DNA of 64,000 nucleotides, taken from a virus. Below the pieces are notes generated by a model. The model ran no database searches and had not been told where the DNA came from. It worked only from the letters and a program-made list of their open reading frames with translations. Shown here piece after piece: positions 32,295 to 40,769 of this stretch. Position 1 is the first letter of the stretch. Each line of letters begins with the position of its first letter. Made by a program: the position numbers and the translations under genes. The DNA is taken from positions 97,984 to 161,983 of the IMG/VR virus record IMGVR_UViG_3300037297_000178; one strand, 5' to 3'.

Positions 32295-32752
32295 GGATGA
32301 CAGTTACGACCAAAAGAGACGTTCCCGTTCATGTCGTGAGGCTGCGTGTCGACGCTGGCGAGGTGGTGACGCTCAAAGACCTCGAGGAGCGAGACGCTCG
32401 CCTGTCGCTCGAAGGACGGGCGTACAAAGAAGGCACGTTCGAAATGGGCGAAGGGGTGTACAGGCTCGTGTATGAAGACTACGAAGACAACCCGGGTTCG
32501 TATCAGAGGCGGAACGTGTCTCAACAAATGTGTAAGGTGTTTATATGCTTGTTCCGGGACTCCTCCCTCAACGCTGAGTTCGTCCCGACCCGGAAGGTTC
32601 CGCCCGGCCTCGACCCCGACAACTTCATTGAACACAAACTCCCTTGCGGGAATAAAATCGTGTACGTATTCGCAGCGAGTAAGGGTGACGCGTTCGCTCG
32701 TGTTAAAGAGGAATATGACGCCGGTCGGCTGAATCTGGAGGACATCAAATGA
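32291..32752 (+). CDS. Paralogous protein C1 (153 aa)
   Basis: Tandem relative of the next gene: VVTLKDLEERDARL versus KVTLKDLEKIDDRL, and CKVFICLF versus CRVFVLE at matching positions. Strand-rich. Function unknown. Confidence 0.6.
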   Translation: MRMTVTTKRDVPVHVVRLRVDAGEVVTLKDLEERDARLSLEGRAYKEGTFEMGEGVYRLVYEDYEDNPGSYQRRNVSQQMCKVFICLFRDSSLNAEFVPTRKVPPGLDPDNFIEHKLPCGNKIVYVFAASKGDAFARVKEEYDAGRLNLEDIK

Positions 32753-33159
32753 CTGAGGTGACACCCAGGACAGACGGTTCGTGTCACGTACTCGAGGTAC
32801 GCGTGCGCGTGAAAGAAGGCGCGAAGGTTACGCTCAAAGACCTCGAGAAGATTGACGACCGTCTGTGGCTCAAGAGGAACGGTGTCAAGCGCGTCGTGTA
32901 CTGTGCCGACGAGTTTGGGCCGGGCCTGTGGCTAATCCGGTACGCGTACAATGCTGCGTCGGCCCCCTCGAGGCAGTTCACCATCACGGCTAATTCGTGT
33001 CGGGTGTTCGTACTCGAACGGCAGGGGAAATATTTCGGGACGGCCTGCGAGACTGAGCAAGACCTCGATGAAGAGGTCACAGACACACACGTCATAGTCC
33101 ATGTCCCCTCTGGCGGGCAGGCCCGCGCCCGCGCCGAACAACTCGTGAGGGGGTACTGA
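32749..33159 (+). CDS. Paralogous protein C2 (136 aa)
   Basis: Second member of the pair, with the same order of strands and the VTLKDLE turn. Overlaps both neighbours, so it is coupled to the HD-domain gene that follows. Confidence 0.6.
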   Translation: MTEVTPRTDGSCHVLEVRVRVKEGAKVTLKDLEKIDDRLWLKRNGVKRVVYCADEFGPGLWLIRYAYNAASAPSRQFTITANSCRVFVLERQGKYFGTACETEQDLDEEVTDTHVIVHVPSGGQARARAEQLVRGY

Positions 33160-33566
33160 TGCTCGAAGGTGCGATAATTCTCGCTATGAATGCCCATATG
33201 AATCAAAAGGACAAAGGGGGCAAGCCCTACATCCTTCACCCCCTTCGCGTTATGCTCAGCCTGAAAAACCCGACCGAAACCGAACAGATTGTAGCCGTCC
33301 TTCACGACATATTCGAGGACTCCGACTTCACGGGGGAAGACGTCGAACTGTTATTTCTCCCTGAAGTGTACGAGGCAGTCATGGCCCTCACGAGGCGTGA
33401 GGGCGAAATTTACCGCGACTACATCCTGCGCGTGAAGGAGAATCCCATCGCCCGAAAAGTTAAAATAGCAGACCTCAGAGACAACCTGGACCCGGTCCGC
33501 TCCGACAACATTCCCGATAGCCTTCGGAGGAGGTACAGGTCTGCCCTTCGGGTGCTCGAGTTTTAG
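33159..33566 (+). CDS. HD-domain protein, RelA/SpoT hydrolase-like
   Basis: Small alarmone hydrolases remove pyrophosphate from (p)ppGpp. The visible pattern matches: GGKPYILHPLRVML (20-33), VAVLHDIFEDSDFT (46-59) with the HD pair H49-D50 and ED, and NPIARKVKIADLRDN (95-109) with the conserved DLRDN. No synthetase domain is present; at 135 aa it is a single hydrolase unit. It could blunt the host stringent response during infection, or hydrolyse another nucleotide. The dispersed palindrome includes its stop codon. Confidence 0.85.
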   Translation: MLEGAIILAMNAHMNQKDKGGKPYILHPLRVMLSLKNPTETEQIVAVLHDIFEDSDFTGEDVELLFLPEVYEAVMALTRREGEIYRDYILRVKENPIARKVKIADLRDNLDPVRSDNIPDSLRRRYRSALRVLEF

Positions 33567-33570
33567 CGCT

Positions 33571-33597
33571 AAGGCCCGGTCAGCAGGGCCTTTTTGA
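33571..33597 (+). terminator. Terminator after the HD gene
   Basis: AAGGCCC, loop, GGGCCTTTTTG, starting inside the palindrome TTAGCGCTAAGG. Confidence 0.85.
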
Positions 33598-33632
33598 TTC
33601 AAAACTGATATGCTCAAAAGCCTGTTTCTTAC

Positions 33633-33661
33633 TTGACAAGTGGGGTGTGCAGTGGTATAAT
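33633..33661 (+). promoter_or_regulatory. Promoter of gene at 33703
   Basis: TTGACA (33633-33638), 17 bases, TATAAT (33656-33661), leader GAGTTAAAAAC and AGAGTAAAGGAG. Confidence 0.93.
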
Positions 33662-33702
33662 TCTTTATAGAGTTAAAAACCCACAGAGTAAAGGAGAGAA
33701 CG

Positions 33703-33918
33703 ATGGAAGCAGGAGCGATAGTTACAGTCAAGAAGGGTTTAGACAACAATGAGGGGCAGGAACAATTTGAAGGTCAGACGGGTCTCGTTACGCGCGTTTC
33801 GCCGCCGATGTTCGAAGGGGACGAAACGACCGTCGTTGTCACGTTCACATTCCACAAAGAGCTTTGCCCGAACGCCGGTACCGGCTTTTTCGCAGCCGCC
33901 GAACTGGAGACGGTCTGA
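33703..33918 (+). CDS. SH3/KOW-like small protein (71 aa)
   Basis: Strand-rich: AIVTVKKGLDNNEGQ, GQTGLVTRVSPPMF, TVVVTFTFHKEL, the spacing of a small SH3-like barrel. First gene of a long operon. Function unknown. Confidence 0.55.
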   Translation: MEAGAIVTVKKGLDNNEGQEQFEGQTGLVTRVSPPMFEGDETTVVVTFTFHKELCPNAGTGFFAAAELETV

Positions 33919-34355
33919 TGTACAAGAGGATACGCGACACGAAAGTGACCGTAACGCCCGACAGGGAGTTCTACCACACGCCCGCCTTCGGGCGCGGGAC
34001 GGCTGAGAGCTTTATGGAATCGATTGACCCGGAAGGCGCTGCTCACATCCGACGTGAAGTACAGCGAGGCGAAATGCCTCACGACATCGTTCACCGGATG
34101 GTCGAGAATTTCCCGAATAAGAAAAACAACATCGTGTACTGTCAGAACGCCGAACGATATGCGTTCGACCTGATACAGCGCGGTTGGGGTTACGTCGAGG
34201 TTCTAAACGGGGTTGAGGAGAGGCTGACCGACACCATCGAGGCTGCGGTCGAGGCAGGGGAAAGCCCGCACGACATAGCGAACGCTGTCGTGCTGCGACA
34301 CCCGCTTCCGGGCCTTCACCGAATGGTCAGGATATATGCTGAGGGTGTGAAATGA
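33918..34355 (+). CDS. Hypothetical protein with internal repeat (145 aa)
   Basis: ATG overlaps the previous stop (TGATG). Two similar helical units are visible: HIRREVQRGEMPHDIVHRMV and TIEAAVEAGESPHDIANAVV. The SPHDI/MPHDI turn is the signature of the repeat. No known family. Confidence 0.6.
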   Translation: MYKRIRDTKVTVTPDREFYHTPAFGRGTAESFMESIDPEGAAHIRREVQRGEMPHDIVHRMVENFPNKKNNIVYCQNAERYAFDLIQRGWGYVEVLNGVEERLTDTIEAAVEAGESPHDIANAVVLRHPLPGLHRMVRIYAEGVK

Positions 34356-34744
34356 AATCGAACTGCGGTTGTGTCCCAGGCTCGTATCACTGTGAGGAGG
34401 CCGACCGCCTGTGGTCGGCTGTGAATACAGCGTACTACACGCACGATGCCGAGGCACAGGCGGAAGCACGTGAACAATACCTGCTTCACGTGCTCACTGC
34501 CCGCCTCGAAGCCGACGACCCGGTCGGCCTGTACGTGTGTGGGGACGAAGACACGCTGAGGGTGTACCCTTACGGTCTCGAGCCGAAGGGGCTTCGCTCG
34601 CACAACGTCTTTTGTGTGAGACCGTCGGAGGTGGTGACGCGCCTTGCGGGTGAGTACGAGCACCGCGACCTCCAGCTTCACCGCTCGCTCGACTCCCTGA
34701 CGGTTGCGTTCGTGGCGGAAGGTTTTCGGGTGAAGCTGATATGA
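34352..34744 (+). CDS. CGCxPG protein 1 (130 aa)
   Basis: One of three neighbouring paralogues starting with a cysteine cluster: here NCGCVPGSYHCEE. A shared C-terminal segment, VRPSEVVTRLAGEYEHRDLQLH, corresponds to ARPSELVEELSTRFYGVFEIKIH in the next protein. Probably a small metal-binding N-terminus joined to an alpha/beta domain. Unknown function. Confidence 0.6.
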   Translation: MKSNCGCVPGSYHCEEADRLWSAVNTAYYTHDAEAQAEAREQYLLHVLTARLEADDPVGLYVCGDEDTLRVYPYGLEPKGLRSHNVFCVRPSEVVTRLAGEYEHRDLQLHRSLDSLTVAFVAEGFRVKLI

Positions 34745-35136
34745 AAAAGGCGACCTGCGGTTGTGTGCCCGGTTATAGCTACTGCGAGACGTATTATCGC
34801 CTGAGGCGCGAGCTTGACGATGACGCCTCTGTTCTTGAACAGATTCACGTACACTGTTACGAGGCCCGCGTCGACCTCGACGCGCCGGTGATGTGGGCGG
34901 CCTTCGAAATGGAGTACGACAACGGGCGCGAGATAGTCGACTACATCGAGGTGGCTCCCTGGGGCCTCGAGAGGGCGAAGGGAAAAGGTTTCATGTTTGA
35001 GGCCCGCCCGTCGGAGTTGGTCGAGGAACTGTCGACCCGCTTTTACGGTGTTTTCGAGATTAAAATTCATTCGTGTATGAAGCACCTGTCGCCTGAGTTG
35101 GGGCGATATGGCTATGAAATCGAGGTGATAGGATGA
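34741..35136 (+). CDS. CGCxPG protein 2 (131 aa)
   Basis: Second copy, TCGCVPGYSYCET at the start and ARPSELVEEL near residue 90. Overlaps by 4 bases with both neighbours. Confidence 0.6.
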   Translation: MKKATCGCVPGYSYCETYYRLRRELDDDASVLEQIHVHCYEARVDLDAPVMWAAFEMEYDNGREIVDYIEVAPWGLERAKGKGFMFEARPSELVEELSTRFYGVFEIKIHSCMKHLSPELGRYGYEIEVIG

Positions 35137-35312
35137 TACAGATTAAGGAACAGCTTCGGAAGGAAATCGGAACGGACGTCGGCACATGGGCGATGGTAGT
35201 CGAGAAGTTCCGGCTGGCGGTCGAGGACGTGAAGGTGCTCGCCAAGAAGTACGAGGCCCACGAGGCGCTCGTACTGACCGAGGACGAGGTGCTCGAGGCG
35301 GTGCTCGCATGA
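35133..35312 (+). CDS. Small helical protein (59 aa)
   Basis: ATG 35133 overlaps the previous stop and its own stop overlaps the next ATG, so it fits the coupled series exactly. Acidic helix (VVEKFRLAVEDVKVLAKKYEA). No family. Confidence 0.55.
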   Translation: MIQIKEQLRKEIGTDVGTWAMVVEKFRLAVEDVKVLAKKYEAHEALVLTEDEVLEAVLA

Positions 35313-35719
35313 GTTGTGGCTGTATACCTGACGAAAAGATTCTATGTGAAGAGGCGAAGGCGCTCGTGGCTGCTGCTAAGAGTGAGTGGAAGCTCGCCAT
35401 GAGCAACCTCGAAGACCCCGACTTTGTTGAGTATGACTACAGGATGGGCCTCGTGTACCTTCACAGGCTCAATGCTCAGTGGTCGACTAACAGTCTGATG
35501 AATTTTCGCTTCCACCTACGGAACGACAACGGCCTGCTGATACTTCCCGACCCGGTCCCCGGTTTCACAGTCGGCTGCGAGCGCGAACCGCTGCGCCCGT
35601 CCGACCTCGTGAAGTACGTACTGAAGAATTATCCGGGCGTGGACACGGTACACATTGACGCCCCGCCCTCAATCGTTGACCAATTTATTAAACAGAACAT
35701 TCAAGTAAAGGAGTTCTAA
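35309..35719 (+). CDS. CGCxPG protein 3 (136 aa)
   Basis: Third copy: SCGCIPDEKILCEEA at the start and LRPSDLVKYVLKNYPGVDTVHI near residues 93-114. The true start is ATG 35309; the frame is open far upstream only because it shadows the previous gene. Confidence 0.6.
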   Translation: MSCGCIPDEKILCEEAKALVAAAKSEWKLAMSNLEDPDFVEYDYRMGLVYLHRLNAQWSTNSLMNFRFHLRNDNGLLILPDPVPGFTVGCEREPLRPSDLVKYVLKNYPGVDTVHIDAPPSIVDQFIKQNIQVKEF

Positions 35720-35720
35720 C

Positions 35721-35993
35721 ATGCCGCACGGGATATGGAACATTTGGACAGACTACGACCAGGACAACAAGGAGTCGTTCGTGGCTATCGCCCGCGACGA
35801 CGGGCGTCAGTTCGGCTTAGGGAAGCCCCGTTACAAAGAGGAGGGGAGCATCACGACGGTGCTCGCGTTCGTCGAGAAGGTTATCGAACCGCGCTTTGAC
35901 ATCGACGTGGTGTGGGTTTTCGACCCGAACCTGTTCTCGACCGTCGAGGAGTGGGGCTTCGAGTGCTCGTACAGGGAGGTCGAACGTGCATAA
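35721..35993 (+). CDS. Hypothetical protein (90 aa)
   Basis: ATG 35721 with AAAGGAG upstream. Alpha/beta, no recognised motif. Overlaps the next gene by 8 bases. Confidence 0.6.
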   Translation: MPHGIWNIWTDYDQDNKESFVAIARDDGRQFGLGKPRYKEEGSITTVLAFVEKVIEPRFDIDVVWVFDPNLFSTVEEWGFECSYREVERA

Positions 35994-36507
35994 GCTCAAG
36001 GTGTACAAGGCTGGTCAACCGTTGACGGCAACCGGAATCTGTTTGACCGTCATACACGAAGACGACCCTGACCCGCTCGCGGGCTGCGAGTGTAAAGAGT
36101 ACGAGGTCGAACACATCTTCGAGGTTGTCGACCTGATACTGGAGGAGTCAAAATTCAAAAACGTGACGACGTTCGAGGTGTCCCCTTCGGTCGGAGGTGC
36201 TCAGTTTTCGAGCCGGAACTTCAACGTTCAACTAATCGACGCTGCGACAAACGAGATGATTGTCGAGTATCTCGAGGGGAAGATACGAGACGACCTCGTC
36301 CCCCTCGAGGTCAACTTCCCGTCCCCGAACGTGATACGCGTCCGACATGCCGGTCAGTCATTTTTCCTGCGCCGGTCAGGGTACGACCGCTCGACACTCC
36401 CTCAGCTTCGCGTCGTGGTGACTGCGAGCGGGCACGGAATCTCTGTGTGTCTTCACAATGCAGCCGAGCTTTTGACGATGCTGTTCCTGACGGCGGAAGG
36501 TGCTTGA
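35986..36507 (+). CDS. Hypothetical protein (173 aa)
   Basis: GTG 35986 behind AGGGAGGTCGAAC. Strand-rich with VNFPSPNVIRVRHAGQSFF and LRVVVTASGHGISV; no family recognised. Its end overlaps the -35 of the next promoter. Confidence 0.6.
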   Translation: MHKLKVYKAGQPLTATGICLTVIHEDDPDPLAGCECKEYEVEHIFEVVDLILEESKFKNVTTFEVSPSVGGAQFSSRNFNVQLIDAATNEMIVEYLEGKIRDDLVPLEVNFPSPNVIRVRHAGQSFFLRRSGYDRSTLPQLRVVVTASGHGISVCLHNAAELLTMLFLTAEGA

Positions 36508-36532
36508 CAAGCCCGGGTATCGATAGTACAAT
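36504..36532 (+). promoter_or_regulatory. Promoter of gene at 36549
   Basis: TTGACA (36504-36509), 17 bases, TACAAT (36527-36532), overlapping the end of the previous gene. Confidence 0.85.
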
Positions 36533-36548
36533 AAACGAGAGGTGATGT

Positions 36549-36653
36549 ATGGACTACACCGAAACACGACTGGTGCTCAATAAGGTAACGACACAGGTAA
36601 TTGACCTGATAAAATTTGCTCTGACGTTTTCGGAGCGGAAGGAGTCGCAATGA
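36549..36653 (+). CDS. Short protein (34 aa)
   Basis: ATG 36549 with GAGAGGTGATGT upstream and an ATGA overlap at its end. Amphipathic (VTTQVIDLIKFALTFSERK). Likely translated because it directly follows a promoter and is coupled to the next gene. Confidence 0.45.
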   Translation: MDYTETRLVLNKVTTQVIDLIKFALTFSERKESQ

Positions 36654-37102
36654 AGGAAATAGCGGACAGGATGATTCAAGAATTACGGTTGAAGGGGGTG
36701 AAGGGGAACATAACCTCCCGCGTCACCCCCTATTCACTGTTCCTCGAGGTGAACGGTCTCGTGTTCAAGATTGAGGCCGTTCGCAAATATGGGATTGACA
36801 TGGGGGATGTAAGGCTAGGGAAAGTACAGACCGGGCCTAAACAGATGGTCGAGGTTATCATCGTCGCGCTCGAAGCGGCTGCCCAGGCCGTCAAGCCGCT
36901 CGTCTCTCGTGAGACGGCGGGCCTACGGCTCAACGACTACCGCGCTGGCGTCGTTGAACACTACGAGTGCTGTTACTGCCCGCAGTTTTCGCTTGATAGA
37001 ATCGGGCGCTCTGAGTTCCCGGTCCCTGACAAGCCTCACTCGCCTGACTGTGCTATCGAGTGGGGCAGGCGCATCCTCGGGGCGGTGCCGCATGTCGAAT
37101 GA
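36650..37102 (+). CDS. Paralogous CxxC-H-C protein D1 (150 aa)
   Basis: Tandem relative of the next gene. Shared zinc-like site: YECCYCPQF...KPHSPDCAI here and YRCAFCGEY...RPHSDDCPI there (C-x2-C, then H-x3-C). The N-terminal 90 residues are strand-rich. Unknown function. Confidence 0.6.
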   Translation: MKEIADRMIQELRLKGVKGNITSRVTPYSLFLEVNGLVFKIEAVRKYGIDMGDVRLGKVQTGPKQMVEVIIVALEAAAQAVKPLVSRETAGLRLNDYRAGVVEHYECCYCPQFSLDRIGRSEFPVPDKPHSPDCAIEWGRRILGAVPHVE

Positions 37103-37559
37103 CTATGACATCATAAACGCCCGCGTAGTTGTAAATAACCTGCGTCGGGCGGGGGTCGAAGGGAAAATCAGCTTCGTGAAAATCACGAAGCGACACGTCG
37201 ACATGACCGTCGTCGGGCTGAAGTTTTCGCTGATGTTTGAGACCATCAGTCGCGTGAAGGTGTGGGTTGGGGAACAACGAGTGTCGACAACTATCGGAGA
37301 GGCTCACAACGTGATACTCGTTGCGCTCGCGGGTGCTCGACAACTGGCGGCGATGGTGCTCGAGGACAAGTCGGCTGGTACGTACATGTGCGAGTTCGAG
37401 TCGGGCGTGGTCGAGCGTTACCGGTGCGCCTTCTGCGGGGAATACCACAAGGATTACATCAAGAAGGGGTTTCACGCCGAAGACGACCGACCTCACTCAG
37501 ACGACTGCCCTATTGCACGCGCGACCGTCATAAAGGAGGCGCTTCGTGGGCGGGTATGA
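37092..37559 (+). CDS. Paralogous CxxC-H-C protein D2 (155 aa)
   Basis: Start MSNDYDIINARVVV at 37092. Same order as D1: LRRAGVEGKISFVKI corresponds to LRLKGVKGNITSRVT, then the C-x2-C/H-x3-C site near 115-141. Confidence 0.6.
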   Translation: MSNDYDIINARVVVNNLRRAGVEGKISFVKITKRHVDMTVVGLKFSLMFETISRVKVWVGEQRVSTTIGEAHNVILVALAGARQLAAMVLEDKSAGTYMCEFESGVVERYRCAFCGEYHKDYIKKGFHAEDDRPHSDDCPIARATVIKEALRGRV

Positions 37560-37665
37560 AAACGTAAACCAGGTCGGGGCCGGTATGCCCCTGGGCCTGT
37601 TCCTGTCGCTCATTGTTCTTTTCGTGGGCGGCATACTGACGGAATTGACCGCAAAGCTAGATTAA
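37546..37665 (+). CDS. Small membrane protein (39 aa)
   Basis: GTG 37546 behind AAAGGAGGCGCTTC. One transmembrane helix, PLGLFLSLIVLFVGGIL. Overlaps the end of D2. Belongs to the group of tiny membrane proteins at gene junctions. Confidence 0.5.
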   Translation: MGGYENVNQVGAGMPLGLFLSLIVLFVGGILTELTAKLD

Positions 37666-37674
37666 GGAGGAGGT

Positions 37675-38124
37675 ATGAACAAATTATATGAAGTAGACAG
37701 AAAAACCGTCGACGTTTCAGAGACGGTGAAGGTCAAGTTCACCGTGTTCGAAGACACGAACACGTTCGGAGAGCACGTGATTGAGTATTTTCTGTACGAC
37801 ACTGCCGAAGGCGACGGTCTTCGTGTCAACCCGTTCCTGGGACCGGACGACGTCGTCGTGGTGCTCGAGGCTATCAAGGAGTATGCAAACCACAACGGTC
37901 TCACACGCGTGAGTATGCCGAAGGGCGGGCGCGTCCGTTACTCGCGCCCGAACGTGACGCGTGCTCAGATGGAGACGCTCAACGAGCAGCACGACCTTTT
38001 ACTGCTCGAGTGCCTCGAGGATGGTGGTGCGCTCGCCTTGCGGACGCAACATTTCGAAGACATTGTGGTTATAGACACGAGCGGTGCGTTCTTGACTGTG
38101 CCCGACTACTACGAGGTGTCGTGA
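37675..38124 (+). CDS. Hypothetical protein (149 aa)
   Basis: ATG behind AAGGAGGAGGT. Strand-rich first part (VKVKFTVFEDTNTFG) and RPNVTRAQMETLNEQHDLLLLE helix. Related by layout to the next gene, which has the same order VKVTFTV-like strands then a helical part, but identity is low. Confidence 0.6.
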   Translation: MNKLYEVDRKTVDVSETVKVKFTVFEDTNTFGEHVIEYFLYDTAEGDGLRVNPFLGPDDVVVVLEAIKEYANHNGLTRVSMPKGGRVRYSRPNVTRAQMETLNEQHDLLLLECLEDGGALALRTQHFEDIVVIDTSGAFLTVPDYYEVS

Positions 38125-38822
38125 TGGAAGAGTACACGAATATCATTGTGTCACACGACACCGGCGTGAGCGCCGTAACAGTAACACTCAACGTCCGTGA
38201 CGAGCTTGTGCTCGAGATAACGCCTTACGACGGTTCGGAGGAGGTACAGGCCGACATCGACCACAAGCTCAAAGAGTGGTGTGACGCGCGTTATCTGACG
38301 CGCATCGAGGGAATATCACCGCTTATCACGTACAAGCCGGACGTTGAGCGCATAGTCAAGCGGTTAAGGGGCATATTCCCGAACGGACGCATATACCTGG
38401 GTGTCGGGCGAAGTTGGATGATATGTCGGGGCGGCATGGGTGTCGGTCCGTTGCGAGCGTACCTGTCGGGTAAGAGCTACAAGAACGTTGGCGACCCGGT
38501 CGAAAAGGCCGACCCCATTTTCCTGATGGAAGAGGTCTTCAAGCTCGACCAGCTCGCGTCAACACTTGCGGGCGTGCTGTACGAGTGCGAGAAGCTCGAC
38601 GGTGTCGAGGGGAACGTACTCGACGCTGCGACGGCTGTGGTGTATGCTCAGGGAATGAGAATCACGCTTGAGGTCGACCCGTCTCAAATAGGGCGCTACT
38701 TTGAGCCGGATGAGGTTTTCGTCAACGTGACATACGACGGCGTGACGGTAAGTGTGCCGGTGCTTCAAGCAGAACGTATCGTCGCCTTAGCGCTAAAGGT
38801 GAGGGAGGAGGCATGGGAATGA
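38124..38822 (+). CDS. Hypothetical protein (232 aa)
   Basis: Start MEEYTNIIVSHDTG at 38124, directly overlapping the previous stop. Ends with VALALKVREEAWE, where the Leu-Ala-Leu codons form TTAGCGCTAA (38787-38796). No family recognised. Confidence 0.6.
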   Translation: MEEYTNIIVSHDTGVSAVTVTLNVRDELVLEITPYDGSEEVQADIDHKLKEWCDARYLTRIEGISPLITYKPDVERIVKRLRGIFPNGRIYLGVGRSWMICRGGMGVGPLRAYLSGKSYKNVGDPVEKADPIFLMEEVFKLDQLASTLAGVLYECEKLDGVEGNVLDAATAVVYAQGMRITLEVDPSQIGRYFEPDEVFVNVTYDGVTVSVPVLQAERIVALALKVREEAWE

Positions 38823-39370
38823 TGCAGACGTGGATGGAGGTTCCGCTTTACGAAAGAGGGGGGGTGTGCATAGGGAAATTCCCGAAGGCTCACCTCTGCA
38901 CTCGCTGTGTTCACGCGAACATCGTCAAGAAGGGACCGCACGAGATTCAAACCTGCGACCGCGACCCGTCAATGAACTACGACGCGATAACCTGTGCTGT
39001 GTCGCCTTTGAGCACGCGCGTCGTGGCGACCTGTAAGTCGTTCCTCAGCCGTCACCTCGTTGACCTGTTCCCCGACTTTGACGATGGAGACCTGAAGACT
39101 GAGCAATTACTCGCGTTCCTACGCTCGCAAGGAGTCGAGTGTATACCGCTCGGGTTCGGCGTGCTCGCGTACAGGAACGGGCGGTACTTTATGCTCACCT
39201 ATGAGGCGGGCGAATACGGCGAAATCGAGGTATGGAAAGTGAATACCGACGACGTCGTGACGCTCATTGTCGGAGGCGAGACGGTCGAGACGATAGCCTT
39301 CTGGACGTATCAGGCTATCTGCGAGGAGCCGGTTGACTTTGACCTGAAGCTCGAGGGGGTGCGGGTATGA
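38813..39370 (+). CDS. Hypothetical Cys-containing protein (185 aa)
   Basis: ATG 38813 behind AGGGAGGAGGC. HLCTRCVHANIVKKGPHEIQ followed by TCDRDPSM gives a three- or four-Cys site of the type also seen in the proteins at 51216 (HLCTTCAGRC...YYCDYD) and 52181 (HLCDSCIHCK...YYCDLT). The remainder is alpha/beta. Confidence 0.6.
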   Translation: MGMMQTWMEVPLYERGGVCIGKFPKAHLCTRCVHANIVKKGPHEIQTCDRDPSMNYDAITCAVSPLSTRVVATCKSFLSRHLVDLFPDFDDGDLKTEQLLAFLRSQGVECIPLGFGVLAYRNGRYFMLTYEAGEYGEIEVWKVNTDDVVTLIVGGETVETIAFWTYQAICEEPVDFDLKLEGVRV

Positions 39371-39759
39371 GTGAGCGTGTGAAGGTTGTTAGTCTCCTCC
39401 CTCACAACGTGACGTTCATTTCGCGGGCAAAACGAACCCGCGTGATTCCGCCTTCAGGGCGCGTCGCTGTTGTCAGTTATGAGGCCGACTGGTACACGAT
39501 GAAAACGTCAGTTGGGGACTTCCCGGTGCGCTTTAACACTCGGGCCATATTGACGGTGTATGAAGCCGACGAGACGGCGTATCCGTTTCCCCCGGAAACG
39601 GAGGGGACGGTGTACCTCGTGTCGACTGCCGTCGCGCGACACCTGTTACACAGGCGTGACGTGATATGCCCGAATACGCGCGTCAACGGCGTATTCAGCG
39701 GCGGCGGGAAGCTAATCGGTGTGAGTGCCTTTACAAACTTTGCAACGGAGGTAGACTGA
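39367..39759 (+). CDS. Hypothetical beta-rich protein (130 aa)
   Basis: Regular strands (VTFISRAKRTRVIPPSG, GTVYLVSTAVARHLLHR). No motif recognised. Ends at the first base of the next start. Confidence 0.6.
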   Translation: MSERVKVVSLLPHNVTFISRAKRTRVIPPSGRVAVVSYEADWYTMKTSVGDFPVRFNTRAILTVYEADETAYPFPPETEGTVYLVSTAVARHLLHRRDVICPNTRVNGVFSGGGKLIGVSAFTNFATEVD

Positions 39760-40262
39760 TGGACGACATTCAATATCTATTCAAGAAACTCGGCGAACTC
39801 GCGCCCCGGGACGGATACACGACAAAAGGTCCTGGTGGCTCGACCCTCTCGTGTATCGGCGGGAAGACGTTTTTTGTATCATACGATGACGTCGAGTTCG
39901 ACCCCGACACGTATGAGGCCATTCGGACACCGGCCCTTGACGATACCCTGCGCGACGCAGTTAAGGAGATGGAGAGGGCTGCGCCTCAGACAAGGCGCGT
40001 CGCTGAAATCCTCAACATGGCGGCCATTTCACGGACCGTCGTGGTGTCGGCGGTCGACATTCGAATACGCATGAGGCTATTCGAGGGGTACACGGACATA
40101 TTCGTTCGCGTGCGCCCAAACCAGTCAAAGTCGGCTGAAAATCTCGAGGTGTGGGTGTCTCACGACGAATACTCGTTCAAGTGTGAGGTGAACGAGCTTA
40201 TCCGTCATCTTCGGTTCGTGAAGTCGATATGGAAGGCGGCAGGAAAATGTCTGACAGAGTAG
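39759..40262 (+). CDS. Hypothetical protein (167 aa)
   Basis: ATG 39759 behind CGGAGGTAGACTG. Mixed helices and strands; no motif recognised. Overlaps the next gene's start. Confidence 0.6.
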   Translation: MDDIQYLFKKLGELAPRDGYTTKGPGGSTLSCIGGKTFFVSYDDVEFDPDTYEAIRTPALDDTLRDAVKEMERAAPQTRRVAEILNMAAISRTVVVSAVDIRIRMRLFEGYTDIFVRVRPNQSKSAENLEVWVSHDEYSFKCEVNELIRHLRFVKSIWKAAGKCLTE

Positions 40263-40690
40263 AACTCAAAGACTTGCCGGAGGGGTGGACCGGTGTCAGG
40301 GGCGAACAGCTTTTGTGTTCGATACAACAGGGGGTGTACTGTCTCCGACTGCCCCCCGGGTCGGACGTGGAAGACCCGACCCAGGCGCTCGAGCACATAA
40401 CCCCTGACATGGACATGAGGGGGTACACTCGCACGAAATACCACATACGCTTCGCCTGCGACGGTTCGAAGGCAGTCGAGGTGTGGGTGTGGGGGGAGAG
40501 GCGAGAAATCTCGTTTGAACAAATGAGGGCGATAAACAGCGACCCCACGATGTGCCTACGCGACGTGATTGTCGAAGCGGACGGGAAGCGGGTGTGCATT
40601 GCGCTCACCTCGTTCGAGCCACGCGGGAACGTCCGCTTCATTCCTGAGAACGGGCGCGTGTTCACGGTGAACGCGTGGTATCACACGTAA
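40247..40690 (+). CDS. Hypothetical protein (147 aa)
   Basis: ATG 40247 (MSDRVELKDLPEGW) or ATG 40229 are possible; the former overlaps less. Alpha/beta with an N-terminal DLPEGWTGVRGEQLLCSIQQG. Last gene of the operon. Confidence 0.55.
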   Translation: MSDRVELKDLPEGWTGVRGEQLLCSIQQGVYCLRLPPGSDVEDPTQALEHITPDMDMRGYTRTKYHIRFACDGSKAVEVWVWGERREISFEQMRAINSDPTMCLRDVIVEADGKRVCIALTSFEPRGNVRFIPENGRVFTVNAWYHT

Positions 40691-40736
40691 CAGAACTGTG
40701 AACACGGCCTCGACACCCCCTGACACCCCTGTACTG

Positions 40737-40742
40737 TATAAT
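40737..40742 (+). promoter_or_regulatory. -10 box upstream of gene at 40770
   Basis: TATAAT preceded by GTACTG; no convincing -35 at 17 bases. Possibly an extended -10 or activator-dependent promoter. Confidence 0.5.
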
Positions 40743-40769
40743 AGGGGTAGGATTAAATGAGGTATCACG

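Noticed and set aside
33159-33566. Full RelA-type (p)ppGpp synthetase
   Set aside because: Only the HD hydrolase region is present; no synthetase motifs and too short.
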